DNA of 64,000 nucleotides from an uncultured Collinsella sp. (GCA_959026725.1 CAUFMG010000001.1:124001-188000), one strand, 5' to 3'. Shown: positions 1 to 8,753, numbered from the stretch's first letter. The notes: generated by a model not told the origin, from the letters alone. Translations and numbers: made by a program.

Positions 1-310
1 CTGTAGTCCGGTGAACGGTAGGAAATCGGGGGTGAACGTACTTGAACGGTAAGGGATTGTCTATTTGACGATCTGCTGCTAAATGCCTATTTACGTGGTC
101 TTTTAATTTGGTAAACACCTCTATTCTTTGTTGACCCATCAACAAAAGCCCTGCTAAATGGTGATAAACGAATGTTTAGTAATTTGTTGAGTGTTCATTT
201 TGACCGTTTACCGAGTTCATCTGCCTGTTCTGTAGCTCTGCATTAAACTAAACATGTTTAAGTTGTATTGCCGCTGATGTTTACCACTCGCGGCGCAGAG
301 GAGGCAGCTC
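1..310. other. Upstream intergenic region of the first hydrolase gene
   Basis: No gene is visible here. The region is more AT-rich than the coding DNA and holds several small symmetrical motifs: GTTGACCCATCAAC at 130-143, TAAAC-GAAT-GTTTA at 165-178 and the perfect palindrome TAAACATGTTTA at 249-260. A possible promoter has TTGACC at 131-136 and CTAAAT at 154-159 with 17 bases between. These look like operator and promoter elements for the gene starting at 311, but the regulator is not known. Confidence 0.5.
130..143. promoter_or_regulatory. Operator-like inverted repeat GTTGA-N4-TCAAC
   Basis: A 14-base inverted repeat that overlaps a possible -35 element (TTGACC). The same design, GTTGACGCATCAAC, overlaps the -35 of another hydrolase promoter at 48180. 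This suggests that one repressor may control both alpha/beta hydrolase genes. Confidence 0.4.
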
Positions 311-1648
311 ATGGAACTCAAATCGTGCACCTACGCAACCGTCACCACGCTGGGAGACTTTGGCCCCTGGATCAGCATAGTCGTGCTCGACCTGCCGTGC
401 ACCGTTCGCGCCAACGATATCGATGCGCGTACCTTCCATATATATGTAGAGCGCCATGAACGCACGGGCGAGATCCTGATGCGCAAAGAGCGCGGCGCCG
501 ACCACGCCGCACCTTCCGTAGGCTATGTCGACGTCCTCGCCGCCTATCCGTGCGATGAGTGCGGACGCAAGCTCGCCTTTGGCACCCATGTGGCGCTCGA
601 GATCGCCGAGCAGCGCCTGACCAAGAAGATCGAGGGCAGCGTGATGGGCTCGCGCTTGCTCGACGACCAGCTGCGCATCACGCAGCTCGCGGCCCTTCCC
701 GGCAATGACGGTGACGATCCAACCTGCGGCCTGGTCTTTGACACCTGCCGCGGCGACATCTGTCCCGCGCTCAAGGGCTGGAGCAATGCCACGCAAAAGA
801 CCGCCGTCAACGGCATCGCGCTCGAGTACGGCTTCTTTGAGCCCAGCTTTAAGGCCGAGGACTCCGCCTGCTTCAACCCCTTCGCGCCCGAAACGACAGT
901 CGTGCCCCAGAAGGCCCCACTCGTGGTGTACCTGCACGGCGCTGGCGAGGGCAAGAGCGCTACGCAAGGCGAGGGCGCCACGCGCGCTTATATCGGCAAC
1001 CGCGTGACGGCCATCAGCCAGGCGCAGATCCAACGCTACTTTGGCGGCTTTGCCTGGGTTCTCGTGCCGCAGTCGCCCACGTTTTGGATGGACAACGGCA
1101 CTGAGCAGCTCGGCCACTCCAACCAGAGCATCTACTCCCCCGTCATTAAGGCGCTCATCGACGAGTTTGTCGCCGAGCATGCCGACCGCATCGACACCGA
1201 CCGCATCGTGGTCGCTGGCCTTTCCAACGGCGGCTTTATGACGCTGCGCCTGTGCGCCGACTACCCCGAGTTCTTCGCCGCGGGCCTTCCCTGCTGCGCG
1301 CCGTGGTACAACGCCACGGACGAGGACGTTGCTGCCCTTGCCAAGACACCGCTGTGGTTTACGCACTCCAAGGGCGATGAGCTCGTGATACCGCAGGAGA
1401 CCGTGCTGCCGCTCACGGCTCGCCTGCGCGCTGCCGGCGCCAACGTGCACCTCACCTACTTTAGCCATGTCGAGGACCTGACCGGGCGCTACCGCGAGGC
1501 CGACGGCTCGCCCAAGAAGACGTTCAACCATGGCGTGTGGATCCACCAATTCAACGACATGTGTTATCAAGACTTCGACGGGGGCAACGTACTTATCGAC
1601 GGCGAGCCGGTGGGCTGCTGGGAGTGGTCGGCCAGGGTCGACAGGTAA
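311..1648 (+). CDS. Alpha/beta hydrolase, esterase/peptidase-like
   Basis: A 445-residue protein. Residues 1-195 form an N-terminal region I cannot assign, followed by an alpha/beta-hydrolase domain of the prolyl-oligopeptidase / PHB-depolymerase type. The oxyanion-hole segment YLHGAGEG is at about 207-214 and the nucleophile elbow GLSNGG has Ser305. Candidate acid and base residues are Asp356 (KGDELV) and a His near 407 (FNHGVW). There is no signal peptide, so it probably acts in the cytoplasm. The start is supported by GAGGAGG seven bases upstream. It stands alone, is followed by a long palindrome, and its promoter carries operator-like motifs. The substrate is unknown; a carbohydrate or acyl ester is plausible because sugar-use genes dominate this part of the chromosome. 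Confidence 0.85.
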   Translation: MELKSCTYATVTTLGDFGPWISIVVLDLPCTVRANDIDARTFHIYVERHERTGEILMRKERGADHAAPSVGYVDVLAAYPCDECGRKLAFGTHVALEIAEQRLTKKIEGSVMGSRLLDDQLRITQLAALPGNDGDDPTCGLVFDTCRGDICPALKGWSNATQKTAVNGIALEYGFFEPSFKAEDSACFNPFAPETTVVPQKAPLVVYLHGAGEGKSATQGEGATRAYIGNRVTAISQAQIQRYFGGFAWVLVPQSPTFWMDNGTEQLGHSNQSIYSPVIKALIDEFVAEHADRIDTDRIVVAGLSNGGFMTLRLCADYPEFFAAGLPCCAPWYNATDEDVAALAKTPLWFTHSKGDELVIPQETVLPLTARLRAAGANVHLTYFSHVEDLTGRYREADGSPKKTFNHGVWIHQFNDMCYQDFDGGNVLIDGEPVGCWEWSARVDR

Positions 1649-1660
1649 TCTATCCCATCA

Positions 1661-1783
1661 CGGGGCCGAGGGCTTACCTCTGAAAATGTCCTCGGGCATG
1701 CGGCCCGGTTGCACCACGCGCTTCGCGCTGTGCAACCGGGCCGCCCCCTGCGGAATATTTTCAGAGGTAAGCCCTCGGCCCCG
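1661..1783. repeat. Extended nested palindrome (27-bp perfect arms)
   Basis: The arms 1661-1687 and 1757-1783 are perfect 27-base inverted repeats. Inside them lies a second perfect 15-base pair, 1700-1714 with 1730-1744, around a GC-rich loop. The transcript would fold into one hairpin of about 123 bases. It lies between two plus-strand genes and has no T-tract, so it is not a standard terminator. It may be a structured RNA or a REP-like element. Confidence 0.8.
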
Positions 1784-1912
1784 CTGCGTTGACGTTGCTG
1801 TTGACCCTGGGCGAGCGCTTCCGGCGGGCCGCCGGGTTGACGACGATGAGGGCGGGGGTCCCGTCTTGCCTTGCGCGTGACTGACTGAAATGATTTTGGT
1901 TGGAGCTTTCTT

Positions 1913-3424
1913 ATGACTCGCGATTTAACTCGGGTGATTGTTACTACTGATATGGAAGTCGATGATATGAACTCGCTCGTTCATTTGGCTCTGTATCTCA
2001 ACTTGCTCGATGTTCAGGCTGTGGTGTACACGGCTTCGCAGTATCATTTTCTTGGGGATGGCGTGCATTCGCTTGGCGAGGTGAATCCGCATTGGCGTAC
2101 CAAGGGTCACCGTTCCTATGAGTGGGATGTGGTGCCTCATGAGCCTGATCCGCTTGCTGGGGAGCTTCGTGAGTATCGACCGTTTCCTGAGCATTGGATC
2201 GAGAGCCTCTGGAGCAATGAGTATGCCCAGGCCTGGCCTCAGCTGCAGGCTAATGCGGCCGCTGCCGGCGAGTCTCCGTTTCCCTCGCCTGCTCAGATGA
2301 TTGAGCGTACGTTTGTGGGCAATGTTGCCTTTGAAGGCGATGTGCGTGAGGAGTCTGAGGGTTCGCGCGTGATTGCTCAGGCGATTTTGGATGATGACCC
2401 GCGCACGCTTTGGCTGCTCAGTTGGGGCGGTATGAATACGATCGTTCGCGCCCTGATGAGCATTGCCGAGCGCTATCGCGCCACACCCGAATGGCCTTCT
2501 GTGCAACAGTGTGTCTATCAGAAGGTACGCGTGATGGGCGTTGCCGATGGTGTGGGGCAGGACAATTCTTGGCTCGACCATGGGCATGAGCTCTTCCCCG
2601 ATCTCATCTTTTGGTGTGTGCCCTATATGTATGGCGGCTATGTCGATGCCAAGATGGCTCAGCCCGATACGCTGCCGCTCTTTCAGGCTCCCTGGCCCGA
2701 GCAAAATCTCACGCAGGGCAACGGTCCCCTTATGGCGCGCTATATGCTCTATGGCGATGGCAAGGTGTACGAAAACGAGCCCGAGAGGTTCCAGTTTGGC
2801 AAGCATGCCCGCTTGGATTGGGGCTTAGAAGGCATGCCCGCGATGCAATTTGAGCGCGGCGATTTTTTGGCCGAGGGCGACTCGATGACCTATATTCCGC
2901 TGCTGCCGTTTGGCCTGCGCGGCATCGATAACCGCGACTTTGACACGTTGCTCGGCCGCATGTTCCTTGACGGGCATCCCGACTCAGATGCGCCTGCCGG
3001 TTTTGCTGCCATAGGTACGCCGGTGGACGGCAACCCCAACCCCTATCTGCGCGCCTACCAGGAAGACTTCGCCGCTCGCGCGCAGTGGTGCGCCCATGAG
3101 CCCGCGGCCTGCTCGCATCCGGCGTATGTTGCCGAGGTCACGGGCGACATGAGCGCCGCTGCCGGCGAGCGCGTTGCTCTTGCAGCGACCATCGTCGACC
3201 CCGATGGCAGGGGCTTCGATGCTCATTGGAATGTCACCATGGGACCGTCGCGCTATGCAGGCGCTCAAGATCTGTCGCTATGGCAGGAATGCGCGACGGA
3301 CGCCACGTTCACCGTACCCGCCGACGCGCAGCCCGGCGACCGCTTCGTGCTCACCCTCAGCGTTAAAACCCGCGCCGAGCGCCCCTGCACCCGCTACGCC
3401 CAGGTCGCCATCACCGTCGCGTAG
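1913..3424 (+). CDS. DUF1593 nucleoside-hydrolase-like protein (Sde182 type)
   Basis: A 503-residue protein. Residues 1-350 match the DUF1593 fold, which is related to inosine-uridine nucleoside hydrolases. The N-terminal TTDMEVDDMNS motif (11-21) corresponds to the calcium-binding DTDPGxDD loop of that family. Residues 410-503 look like the C-terminal Ig-like domain of the cellulose-binding Sde_0182 group. Homologues are usually secreted and linked to plant polysaccharide use, yet no signal peptide is visible here. AT-ending codons dominate roughly the first 500 bases, and the rest has the GC-ending usage of the neighbours, so the gene may be a mosaic or recently acquired. The reaction is not established; hydrolysis of a ribosyl- or sugar-containing compound is the family expectation. 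Confidence 0.8.
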   Translation: MTRDLTRVIVTTDMEVDDMNSLVHLALYLNLLDVQAVVYTASQYHFLGDGVHSLGEVNPHWRTKGHRSYEWDVVPHEPDPLAGELREYRPFPEHWIESLWSNEYAQAWPQLQANAAAAGESPFPSPAQMIERTFVGNVAFEGDVREESEGSRVIAQAILDDDPRTLWLLSWGGMNTIVRALMSIAERYRATPEWPSVQQCVYQKVRVMGVADGVGQDNSWLDHGHELFPDLIFWCVPYMYGGYVDAKMAQPDTLPLFQAPWPEQNLTQGNGPLMARYMLYGDGKVYENEPERFQFGKHARLDWGLEGMPAMQFERGDFLAEGDSMTYIPLLPFGLRGIDNRDFDTLLGRMFLDGHPDSDAPAGFAAIGTPVDGNPNPYLRAYQEDFAARAQWCAHEPAACSHPAYVAEVTGDMSAAAGERVALAATIVDPDGRGFDAHWNVTMGPSRYAGAQDLSLWQECATDATFTVPADAQPGDRFVLTLSVKTRAERPCTRYAQVAITVA

Positions 3425-3465
3425 CAAGCGGCGGCACCCACATTCGGCACGGAGTGTCCCCAACC

Positions 3466-3498
3466 GCCACTCATTTAAGTACGTCCCCAATGAGTGGC
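3466..3498. repeat. Short palindrome, GTCCCCAATGA family
   Basis: The arms GCCACTCAT and ATGAGTGGC pair perfectly around a loop containing AAGTACGTCCCCA. The loop resembles the AAGAACGTCCCC core of the palindromes at 3519, 42247, 50765 and 54331, but the arms differ. Confidence 0.6.
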
Positions 3499-3518
3499 CG
3501 AAGACTGCCCCCAACGAC

Positions 3519-3547
3519 TAGTCGTTTAAGAACGTCCCCGATGACTA
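3519..3547. repeat. REP-like palindrome, TAGTCRT...GGGGACGTTCTTAAA family
   Basis: The arms TAGTCGT and ATGACTA flank the core TTAAGAACGTCCCCG. Other family copies lie at 42247-42286, 50765-50849 and 54331-54357, so this is a dispersed intergenic repeat. Confidence 0.65.
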
Positions 3548-3555
3548 CCCAGAAG

Positions 3556-3617
3556 TTGCGGTGGAATAGTTCCTGTTTGGCCTTCTATGGCCCCCTTTAG
3601 GAACTATTTCACCGCAA
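3556..3617. repeat. Inverted repeat with 19-bp arms
   Basis: The arms 3556-3574 and 3599-3617 pair in 18 of 19 positions (the exception is a G-T pair) around a 24-base loop that contains GGCC...GGCC. It may work as a terminator-like or structured RNA element between the two genes. Confidence 0.65.
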
Positions 3618-3749
3618 GTTATTTGGGGATGAAAAATGGGCCATGTGTCCCAGTTGTGGAGACTCCTTGAGCCGTCTGGGTATCGCGAAGGATCGCGCAC
3701 TCCCCCATCATCAAAAGTGACACACGCTACCAGTTGATGGGAGGCAGCC

Positions 3750-4487
3750 ATGGGCTTCTTTGACAAGATGTTTGAGAAGAAAGAGTGCGCGATTTGCGGT
3801 ACCGAGCTGGGACTTCTAGGTAAGACAAAAATCAATGAGGGCTACCTGTGCAAAGAGTGCGCCGGCAAGCTCTCCCCCTTCTTTGGCGGCTATCGCTCCA
3901 GCACCGCGGACGATATCCGTGAGCAACTCGCCTACCGCGAGGCCAATGCCGAGCGCCTGGCGTCGTTCAACCCCACGCGTACGCTTTCTGCCGGGCGCAC
4001 CAATATTATGCTCGATGAGGACGCGGGCCTGCTGATCATCACTTCGCAGAGCCGCTGGCGCGACGCCAATCCCGACATCATCGAGTTCTCGCAGGTACTC
4101 GGCTGCGATATGGATATCGACGAGCATCGCACCGAGATCTATCGCGAGACCAAGGACGGCGAGCGCGAGAGCTACAACCCGCCGCGCTACGACCTGGATT
4201 ACGACTTTAATCTGACCATCCACGTCAACACGCCGTACTTCACCGAGATCAACCTGCGCGTGAACGACTCCACCATCGATCAGCGCGGCTCCATCGAATA
4301 CCGCGAGGCCAAGCGCCAGGCAACCGAAGTCCGCGATGCGCTGGTGCAGCTGCGCCAGGAGACGCGCGACAGCGTCGTGGCCGCCAAGGCCCCCAAGACC
4401 GCGGTGACCTGCCCCTTCTGCGGAGCCACCACCATTCCCGATGCCAGCGGGCGCTGCGAATACTGCGGCGGCGCCATCGGCGCATAG
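3750..4487 (+). CDS. DUF4428-type zinc-finger protein with C-terminal zinc ribbon
   Basis: A 245-residue cytoplasmic protein. The N-terminus has a four-cysteine finger (CAIC at 13-16, CKEC about 20 residues later) typical of DUF4428. A central beta-rich region (70-180) may be a PH-like fold. A short helical part then leads to a C-terminal zinc ribbon (CPFC...CEYC, about 222-241). GGGAGG upstream supports the start. It begins a four-gene plus-strand run: a second zinc-ribbon protein 24 bases downstream, then an SPFH protein and a lipoprotein. The shared zinc ribbons suggest that these proteins act together at the membrane. No enzymatic motif is visible. Confidence 0.8.
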   Translation: MGFFDKMFEKKECAICGTELGLLGKTKINEGYLCKECAGKLSPFFGGYRSSTADDIREQLAYREANAERLASFNPTRTLSAGRTNIMLDEDAGLLIITSQSRWRDANPDIIEFSQVLGCDMDIDEHRTEIYRETKDGERESYNPPRYDLDYDFNLTIHVNTPYFTEINLRVNDSTIDQRGSIEYREAKRQATEVRDALVQLRQETRDSVVAAKAPKTAVTCPFCGATTIPDASGRCEYCGGAIGA

Positions 4488-4511
4488 CCCCCGGCACGGA
4501 AAGGACCGATC

Positions 4512-5834
4512 ATGGCCTTCGAGAGCGTTAACTATCAGTGCCCTGCCTGCGGCGGCCCCTTGCATTTTGCAAGCGCCGAGCAAAAGCTCGTCTGCGACTA
4601 CTGTGACTCGCGCTTTGAAGTCGAAGAAGTCGAGGCCCTCTATCGCGAGCGCCAGGACAAGGCCGATGCCAAAGCCGATGCGGCAACCGCAACGCCCAAG
4701 CCTGCTGTCGACGATGCCGTGCAGGAGCTGGCCCAAAACGCCGGCTACATCTGCTCGTCGTGCGGCGCCGAGCTCGTGTCCGACGGCACCGTCGCCGTCA
4801 CCACCTGCCCGTACTGCGGCAACTCCGCCGTGGCGCCCGGCCAGCTCTCTGGCGACTTCTCGCCCGACCTGGTAATTCCGTTTAAGCTCGGGCACGACGA
4901 CGTCACGGCCGCACTCAAGGAACACTACAAGGGCAAGATCTTGCTGCCCAAGAGCTTTGTCACCGGCAACCACATCGACGAGGTCCAAGGCGTCTACGTG
5001 CCGTTTTGGCTCTACGGCGCGCACGTGGACGGCGAAGTGCACTTTGACGCGACCAACGAGACCGTGACCGAGGAATCCGACCGCACCGTCACGACCGCCG
5101 ACCACTACGATGCCTATCGCAAGGGCAATATCTCGTTTAAGCGCGTGCCCGTCGACGGATCGTCCAAGATGCCCGACGGCCACATGGACGCCATCGAGCC
5201 GTTTGACTACGACGCGCTGCGTCCGTTCTCGGTCGCATATATGCCCGGCTACATCGCCAACCGTTACGACGAGGACTGCGAGACCTGCAAGGCGCGCGCC
5301 GAGCGCCGTATGGAAGAAAGCACGATCTCGGCCCTGCGCGAGACCGTCGTCGACGAATACGACGATGCCACGGTCGAAAGCAAGCAGCTCGACTACACCT
5401 GGGAAGACAGCGACTACGCCCTGTTCCCCGTCTGGATGCTCTCCACCTCGTGGAACGGCAAGAGCTACCTGTTTGCCATGAACGGCCAGACCGGCCGCTT
5501 GGTCGGCGAGCTCCCCTGCTCCAAGCCCAAGCTCGCCATCGCCTCGGTGCTGTTCTTTATGATCGGATTTATCCTCTCCCAGATTCTCTTTATGGGGGAA
5601 TACGCCTTCGATCCGGATTACCTCACCTTTGATATCGAGGGCATCCTCATCAATATCATCGCGCCGCTGATCATCGTGATTATCGGAGACGTGCTACTGG
5701 TAGGCCAGCTCAAGACGGCCAACGAAGCAACCCATGCCGATGAGTATTGTGGCGAGCTCGACCTGACCGAGAAACACGACACCTTCAGCCACACCGAGAC
5801 CACCGTTGTCATGAAAGACGACAAGGACGACTAA
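4512..5834 (+). CDS. TFIIB-type zinc-ribbon membrane protein (YdjG-like)
   Basis: A 440-residue protein with two N-terminal zinc ribbons (CPAC...CDYC near 11-31 and CSSC...CPYC near 80-100). These are followed by a large soluble domain and two hydrophobic segments near 340-360 and 375-400, with a charged cytoplasmic tail. This is the architecture of the B. subtilis YdjG group, whose gene sits beside an SPFH gene (ydjI) in an envelope-stress operon; the same partner follows here 48 bases downstream. The family is thought to act as a membrane scaffold or sensor. That role is inferred from context, since no catalytic residues can be seen. GGAAAGGA lies just upstream of the start. Confidence 0.82.
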   Translation: MAFESVNYQCPACGGPLHFASAEQKLVCDYCDSRFEVEEVEALYRERQDKADAKADAATATPKPAVDDAVQELAQNAGYICSSCGAELVSDGTVAVTTCPYCGNSAVAPGQLSGDFSPDLVIPFKLGHDDVTAALKEHYKGKILLPKSFVTGNHIDEVQGVYVPFWLYGAHVDGEVHFDATNETVTEESDRTVTTADHYDAYRKGNISFKRVPVDGSSKMPDGHMDAIEPFDYDALRPFSVAYMPGYIANRYDEDCETCKARAERRMEESTISALRETVVDEYDDATVESKQLDYTWEDSDYALFPVWMLSTSWNGKSYLFAMNGQTGRLVGELPCSKPKLAIASVLFFMIGFILSQILFMGEYAFDPDYLTFDIEGILINIIAPLIIVIIGDVLLVGQLKTANEATHADEYCGELDLTEKHDTFSHTETTVVMKDDKDD

Positions 5835-5882
5835 GCAATCCAACCAATACCACCCGGCCTTTGACGAGAAAGGAAGATCACC

Positions 5883-7016
5883 ATGGGACTCTTGAAAGCT
5901 GGATTGGGAGCTGCCGGCGGCGTCATGGCCGACCAGTGGAAGGAATTTATCTACTGCGAATCGATGCCTGCTGACGTCTTGGCCTGCAAGGGCAGCAAAC
6001 GTACCGGTGGCCGCGGCTCCAACACGCGCGGCGAGGACAACGTCATCTCCAACGGCTCGGTCATCGCCGTCAACGACGGCCAGGGCATGCTCGTGGTGCA
6101 AAACGGCAAGATCATCGAAGTCGCGCTGGAGCCCGGTGAGTTCGTCTTCGATTCCGGCAGCGAGCCGAGCGTCTTTAGCGGCAACCTGGGCGACTCCATC
6201 AAGGAGACCTTCGCCAATATCGGCAGCCGCTTTACCTTTGGCGGCGACGCGGGCAAAGACCAGCGCGTCTACTTCATCAACACCAAGGAGATCATCGGCA
6301 ACAAGTACGGCACCGCCTCGCCCGTGCCCTTCCGCGTGGTCGATAACAACATTGGCCTGGACGTCGACATCTCCGTGCGCTGCAACGGCGAGTATTCGTA
6401 TCGCATCACCAACCCGCTGCTGTTCTACACCAACGTGTGCGGCAACGTGACCGATAGCTATACGCGCGACAAGATCGACAGCCAGCTTAAGTCCGAGCTG
6501 CTCACCGCCCTGCAGCCCGCCTTTGCCAAGATTTCGGAGATGGGCATCCGCTACAGCGCCATCCCCGGCCACACCACCGAGCTCGCCCGTGCGCTCAACG
6601 AGGTCCTCTCTGCCGACTGGCGTGACCTGCGTGGCGTCGAAATCGTGAGCTTTGGCGTCAACTCCATCGCCGCCTCGCAAGAGGACGAGCAGATGATCAA
6701 GGACCTGCAGAAAGCCGCGGTCATGCGCGATCCCACTATGGCGGCAGCCAACATTGCCAGCGCCCAGAGCGACGCAATGCGCGCGGCAGCCGCCAACCCC
6801 AACGGCGCGATGGCGGGCTTTATGGGCATGGGCATGGCAGGCGGCATGGGCGGCATGAATGCCAGCCAGCTGTTCGTCGCCGGCCAGGCACAGCAGCAGG
6901 CCGCCCCGCAGCCGGCTCCGGCGCCCGCCCCCGCACCGGCCAAGTGGTTCTGCCCCAACTGCGGTAGCGAAAACGGCGGCAAGTTCTGCAGCAACTGCGG
7001 AACGCCCAGGCCCTAG
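5883..7016 (+). CDS. SPFH-domain protein with C-terminal zinc ribbon (YdjI-like)
   Basis: A 377-residue protein. An SPFH (stomatin/flotillin-like) domain spans about 20-270. A Gly/Ala/Met-rich and then Ala-Pro linker (about 290-350) follows, ending in a zinc ribbon (CPNC...CSNC, about 357-373). In B. subtilis the homologous YdjI recruits PspA and helps organise the stressed membrane. Here it follows two zinc-ribbon genes and precedes a lipoprotein gene, which fits an envelope-integrity module. There is no transmembrane segment; attachment is probably through partners or the amphipathic N-terminus. The RBS AAAGGAAG sits upstream of the ATG. Confidence 0.85.
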   Translation: MGLLKAGLGAAGGVMADQWKEFIYCESMPADVLACKGSKRTGGRGSNTRGEDNVISNGSVIAVNDGQGMLVVQNGKIIEVALEPGEFVFDSGSEPSVFSGNLGDSIKETFANIGSRFTFGGDAGKDQRVYFINTKEIIGNKYGTASPVPFRVVDNNIGLDVDISVRCNGEYSYRITNPLLFYTNVCGNVTDSYTRDKIDSQLKSELLTALQPAFAKISEMGIRYSAIPGHTTELARALNEVLSADWRDLRGVEIVSFGVNSIAASQEDEQMIKDLQKAAVMRDPTMAAANIASAQSDAMRAAAANPNGAMAGFMGMGMAGGMGGMNASQLFVAGQAQQQAAPQPAPAPAPAPAKWFCPNCGSENGGKFCSNCGTPRP

Positions 7017-7094
7017 CGCCCCTAACTGGTAATGAGCGGGGGATCCGCCACCCCCGCTGCCTTCTATGGGTTTCGTTCGATGAAGGAGGACACC

Positions 7095-7937
7095 ATGAAG
7101 ACAACGTTCAAAAAGTCCGTACTCGCATTTCTGACATGCGTCCTGGCGCTCGCCTTTGCCCTGACGGGCTGCAGCGGCGGCGGCAAGGACCCCAAGGCCA
7201 ACTTCGTCGGCAGCTGGGAGCTCTCGGGTGGAACCGTGGATGGCGAAGAGCTGACCGATGAGTACATGAAGATGCTCGAGGATTGGGGTGTCCACTGTGT
7301 TCTGATTCTCGATGAGGACGGTACAGGTGCCCTCGACCTGTTCCTTGAAGTCATGGACCTTAAATGGGAGGCAAAGGACGCCACCACCGTAACCATCACC
7401 GCCGAAGACGAGTCGCATGACATGAAGCTCAAGGACGGCAAACTCATCCTCGAAGAAGATGACGGCAATCTTGTCTTTACCAAGTCCGACAAGGACCTGT
7501 CCGGTACGGTGAAGAAGGATCGCGAGGCGGCCGAGAAGGAAGAAGAGATCGATGAGGCCGTCGAAGACGAAGATGTCCAGAGCGTCGAAATCTCCCCCGC
7601 CGTCACCGTCGCCGATGACGACCTGTGCACCATCACCATCACCGAGAAGTTCAAGGACGACTGGGGCGACATCGGCTTTGTCGTCAACATCACCAACAAG
7701 AGCGACAAGGACCTGACCTTCTACGCCCCCACCGGCAAGACCAACGTCAACGGCACCATGAAGGAAGCCTGGTTCTCGGCTCACCTGATGCCCGGCACCA
7801 ACGCCACCGAGGAATTCACGTTCTCGAGCGGCGAGCTTGACAGTCTTGACGACCTGGTCAACACGACCATCGGCATCGACGCCTACCTGACCGATTCCTA
7901 CGAGGACGTCGCCTCCTACAGCGCAACCATCGCGTAA
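7095..7937 (+). CDS. Lipoprotein with lipocalin-like and DUF5067/DUF4352-like regions
   Basis: A 280-residue protein. The start at 7095 is chosen because AAGGAGGA lies five bases upstream and gives a clean lipoprotein signal (MKTTFKKS, hydrophobic core, LTGC lipobox with Cys25); starts further upstream would bury it. After the lipid anchor, residues 30-130 contain the FVGSWELSGG pattern of small lipocalin-like lipoproteins. An acidic Glu/Lys linker follows, then a beta-sandwich-like C-terminal domain (about 165-280) resembling the DUF4352/DUF5067 immunoglobulin-like proteins of Gram-positive bacteria. It probably sits on the outer face of the membrane. It is the last gene of the SPFH operon and is followed by a strong terminator. 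Its function is unknown. Confidence 0.8.
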   Translation: MKTTFKKSVLAFLTCVLALAFALTGCSGGGKDPKANFVGSWELSGGTVDGEELTDEYMKMLEDWGVHCVLILDEDGTGALDLFLEVMDLKWEAKDATTVTITAEDESHDMKLKDGKLILEEDDGNLVFTKSDKDLSGTVKKDREAAEKEEEIDEAVEDEDVQSVEISPAVTVADDDLCTITITEKFKDDWGDIGFVVNITNKSDKDLTFYAPTGKTNVNGTMKEAWFSAHLMPGTNATEEFTFSSGELDSLDDLVNTTIGIDAYLTDSYEDVASYSATIA

Positions 7938-8054
7938 CGGCGGACACCGATAGCCGCGGATTGGCGGACACATCCGCGCACATGTCAGGCGGGGCCGCAG
8001 GAAATGATCCTGCGGACCCGCCGCCTTGCGCCGACAGCACTGCCCATACAAGCA

Positions 8055-8093
8055 GGCCGCCCGCCGTTTTTAGATGCGAAACGGCGGGCGGCC
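8055..8093. terminator. Bidirectional terminator hairpin
   Basis: A perfect 15-bp stem (8055-8069 with 8079-8093) has T-rich sequence on both strands. It lies between the convergent lipoprotein gene and LuxR-family regulator gene and can end both transcripts. Confidence 0.85.
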
Positions 8094-8129
8094 TATCTTT
8101 ACGGCGCCGGAACACGGGCGGCGCACCGA

Positions 8130-8753
8130 CTACGGGCGCTCCATGTTGGGAACGATGCTGCCCTCCGTTACTGCGCGCACGGCCAGGCGCATGATGTTGT
8201 CGTAGCCGGTCTTGTTGAGGATCTCCGAGATGCGACGCTTGATGGTGCCCTCACTCATAAACAGCTCGGCCGCGATCTCGCGACGGCTCTTGCCCTCGCA
8301 GGCAAGGCGCAAAATCGATAGCTCAACATCGTCGAGTGCCGCCGTACCCGAAAAAATACTCTCGGGCGGCTTGGGAAACGTGCAATAGCCCGCCAGCGTG
8401 GAGCGCATCACGGCGAACAACTCGTCGATACCGACGTTCTTGTACACAAAGCTATCGACGCCCGCCTCGCGGGCCTGATCGACAAAGGTGATCTCGGGCA
8501 TGCCGGTCATGATAATGACGCGGCACTCGGGCAGTTGCTCCTTGATGCGCGCCGCCGCCACGATGCCGTTTGAATCGTGTTCGGTGCACACGTCCATCAG
8601 TATCATGTCCGGGCGCTCCTTGAGCGCGACACCCAAAGCCTCGGAAGCATCGGCAATGGCGGAAACAACGGTCATATCGGGCTGGTCGCCAACGGAGCGC
8701 GCCAGGCTCTCGCGCAAGATAGCCTGGTCTTCGACGATAAGGACGCGAATCAT
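8130..8753 (-). CDS. LuxR/NarL-family response regulator
   Basis: A 207-residue regulator. The receiver domain (1-120) has the acidic pocket VEDQ and a phosphoacceptor Asp at about 54 (MILMDV), plus a Lys at about 104. A linker leads to a C-terminal LuxR-type helix-turn-helix (about 140-200; the SRREIAAELFMSEGTIKRRI segment is typical). It overlaps the upstream histidine kinase gene by the four bases ATGA, so the two are translationally coupled and form a cognate pair. Its targets are not evident; no neighbouring promoter shows an obvious binding site. Confidence 0.9.
   Translation of the reverse strand: MIRVLIVEDQAILRESLARSVGDQPDMTVVSAIADASEALGVALKERPDMILMDVCTEHDSNGIVAAARIKEQLPECRVIIMTGMPEITFVDQAREAGVDSFVYKNVGIDELFAVMRSTLAGYCTFPKPPESIFSGTAALDDVELSILRLACEGKSRREIAAELFMSEGTIKRRISEILNKTGYDNIMRLAVRAVTEGSIVPNMERP

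Larger units (their letters stand above)
3425..3749. other. Gene-free spacer with three hairpins
   Basis: The spacer between the DUF1593 gene and the zinc-ribbon operon carries hairpins at 3466-3498, 3519-3547 and 3556-3617. From 3618 to about 3735 I see no gene and no clear structure. GGGAGG at about 3739-3744 is the ribosome binding site of the next gene. Confidence 0.6.

Noticed and set aside
281..1570. Long open frame on the minus strand opposite the first hydrolase gene
   Set aside because: It has no recognisable domain and poor composition, and it lies wholly antisense to a well-supported hydrolase with motif and RBS. High GC content readily creates such frames.
5694..8051. 785-codon minus-strand frame across the SPFH and lipoprotein genes
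   Set aside because: It runs across two genes with clear domains and ribosome binding sites and through the terminator at 8055. No domain or start signal supports it.
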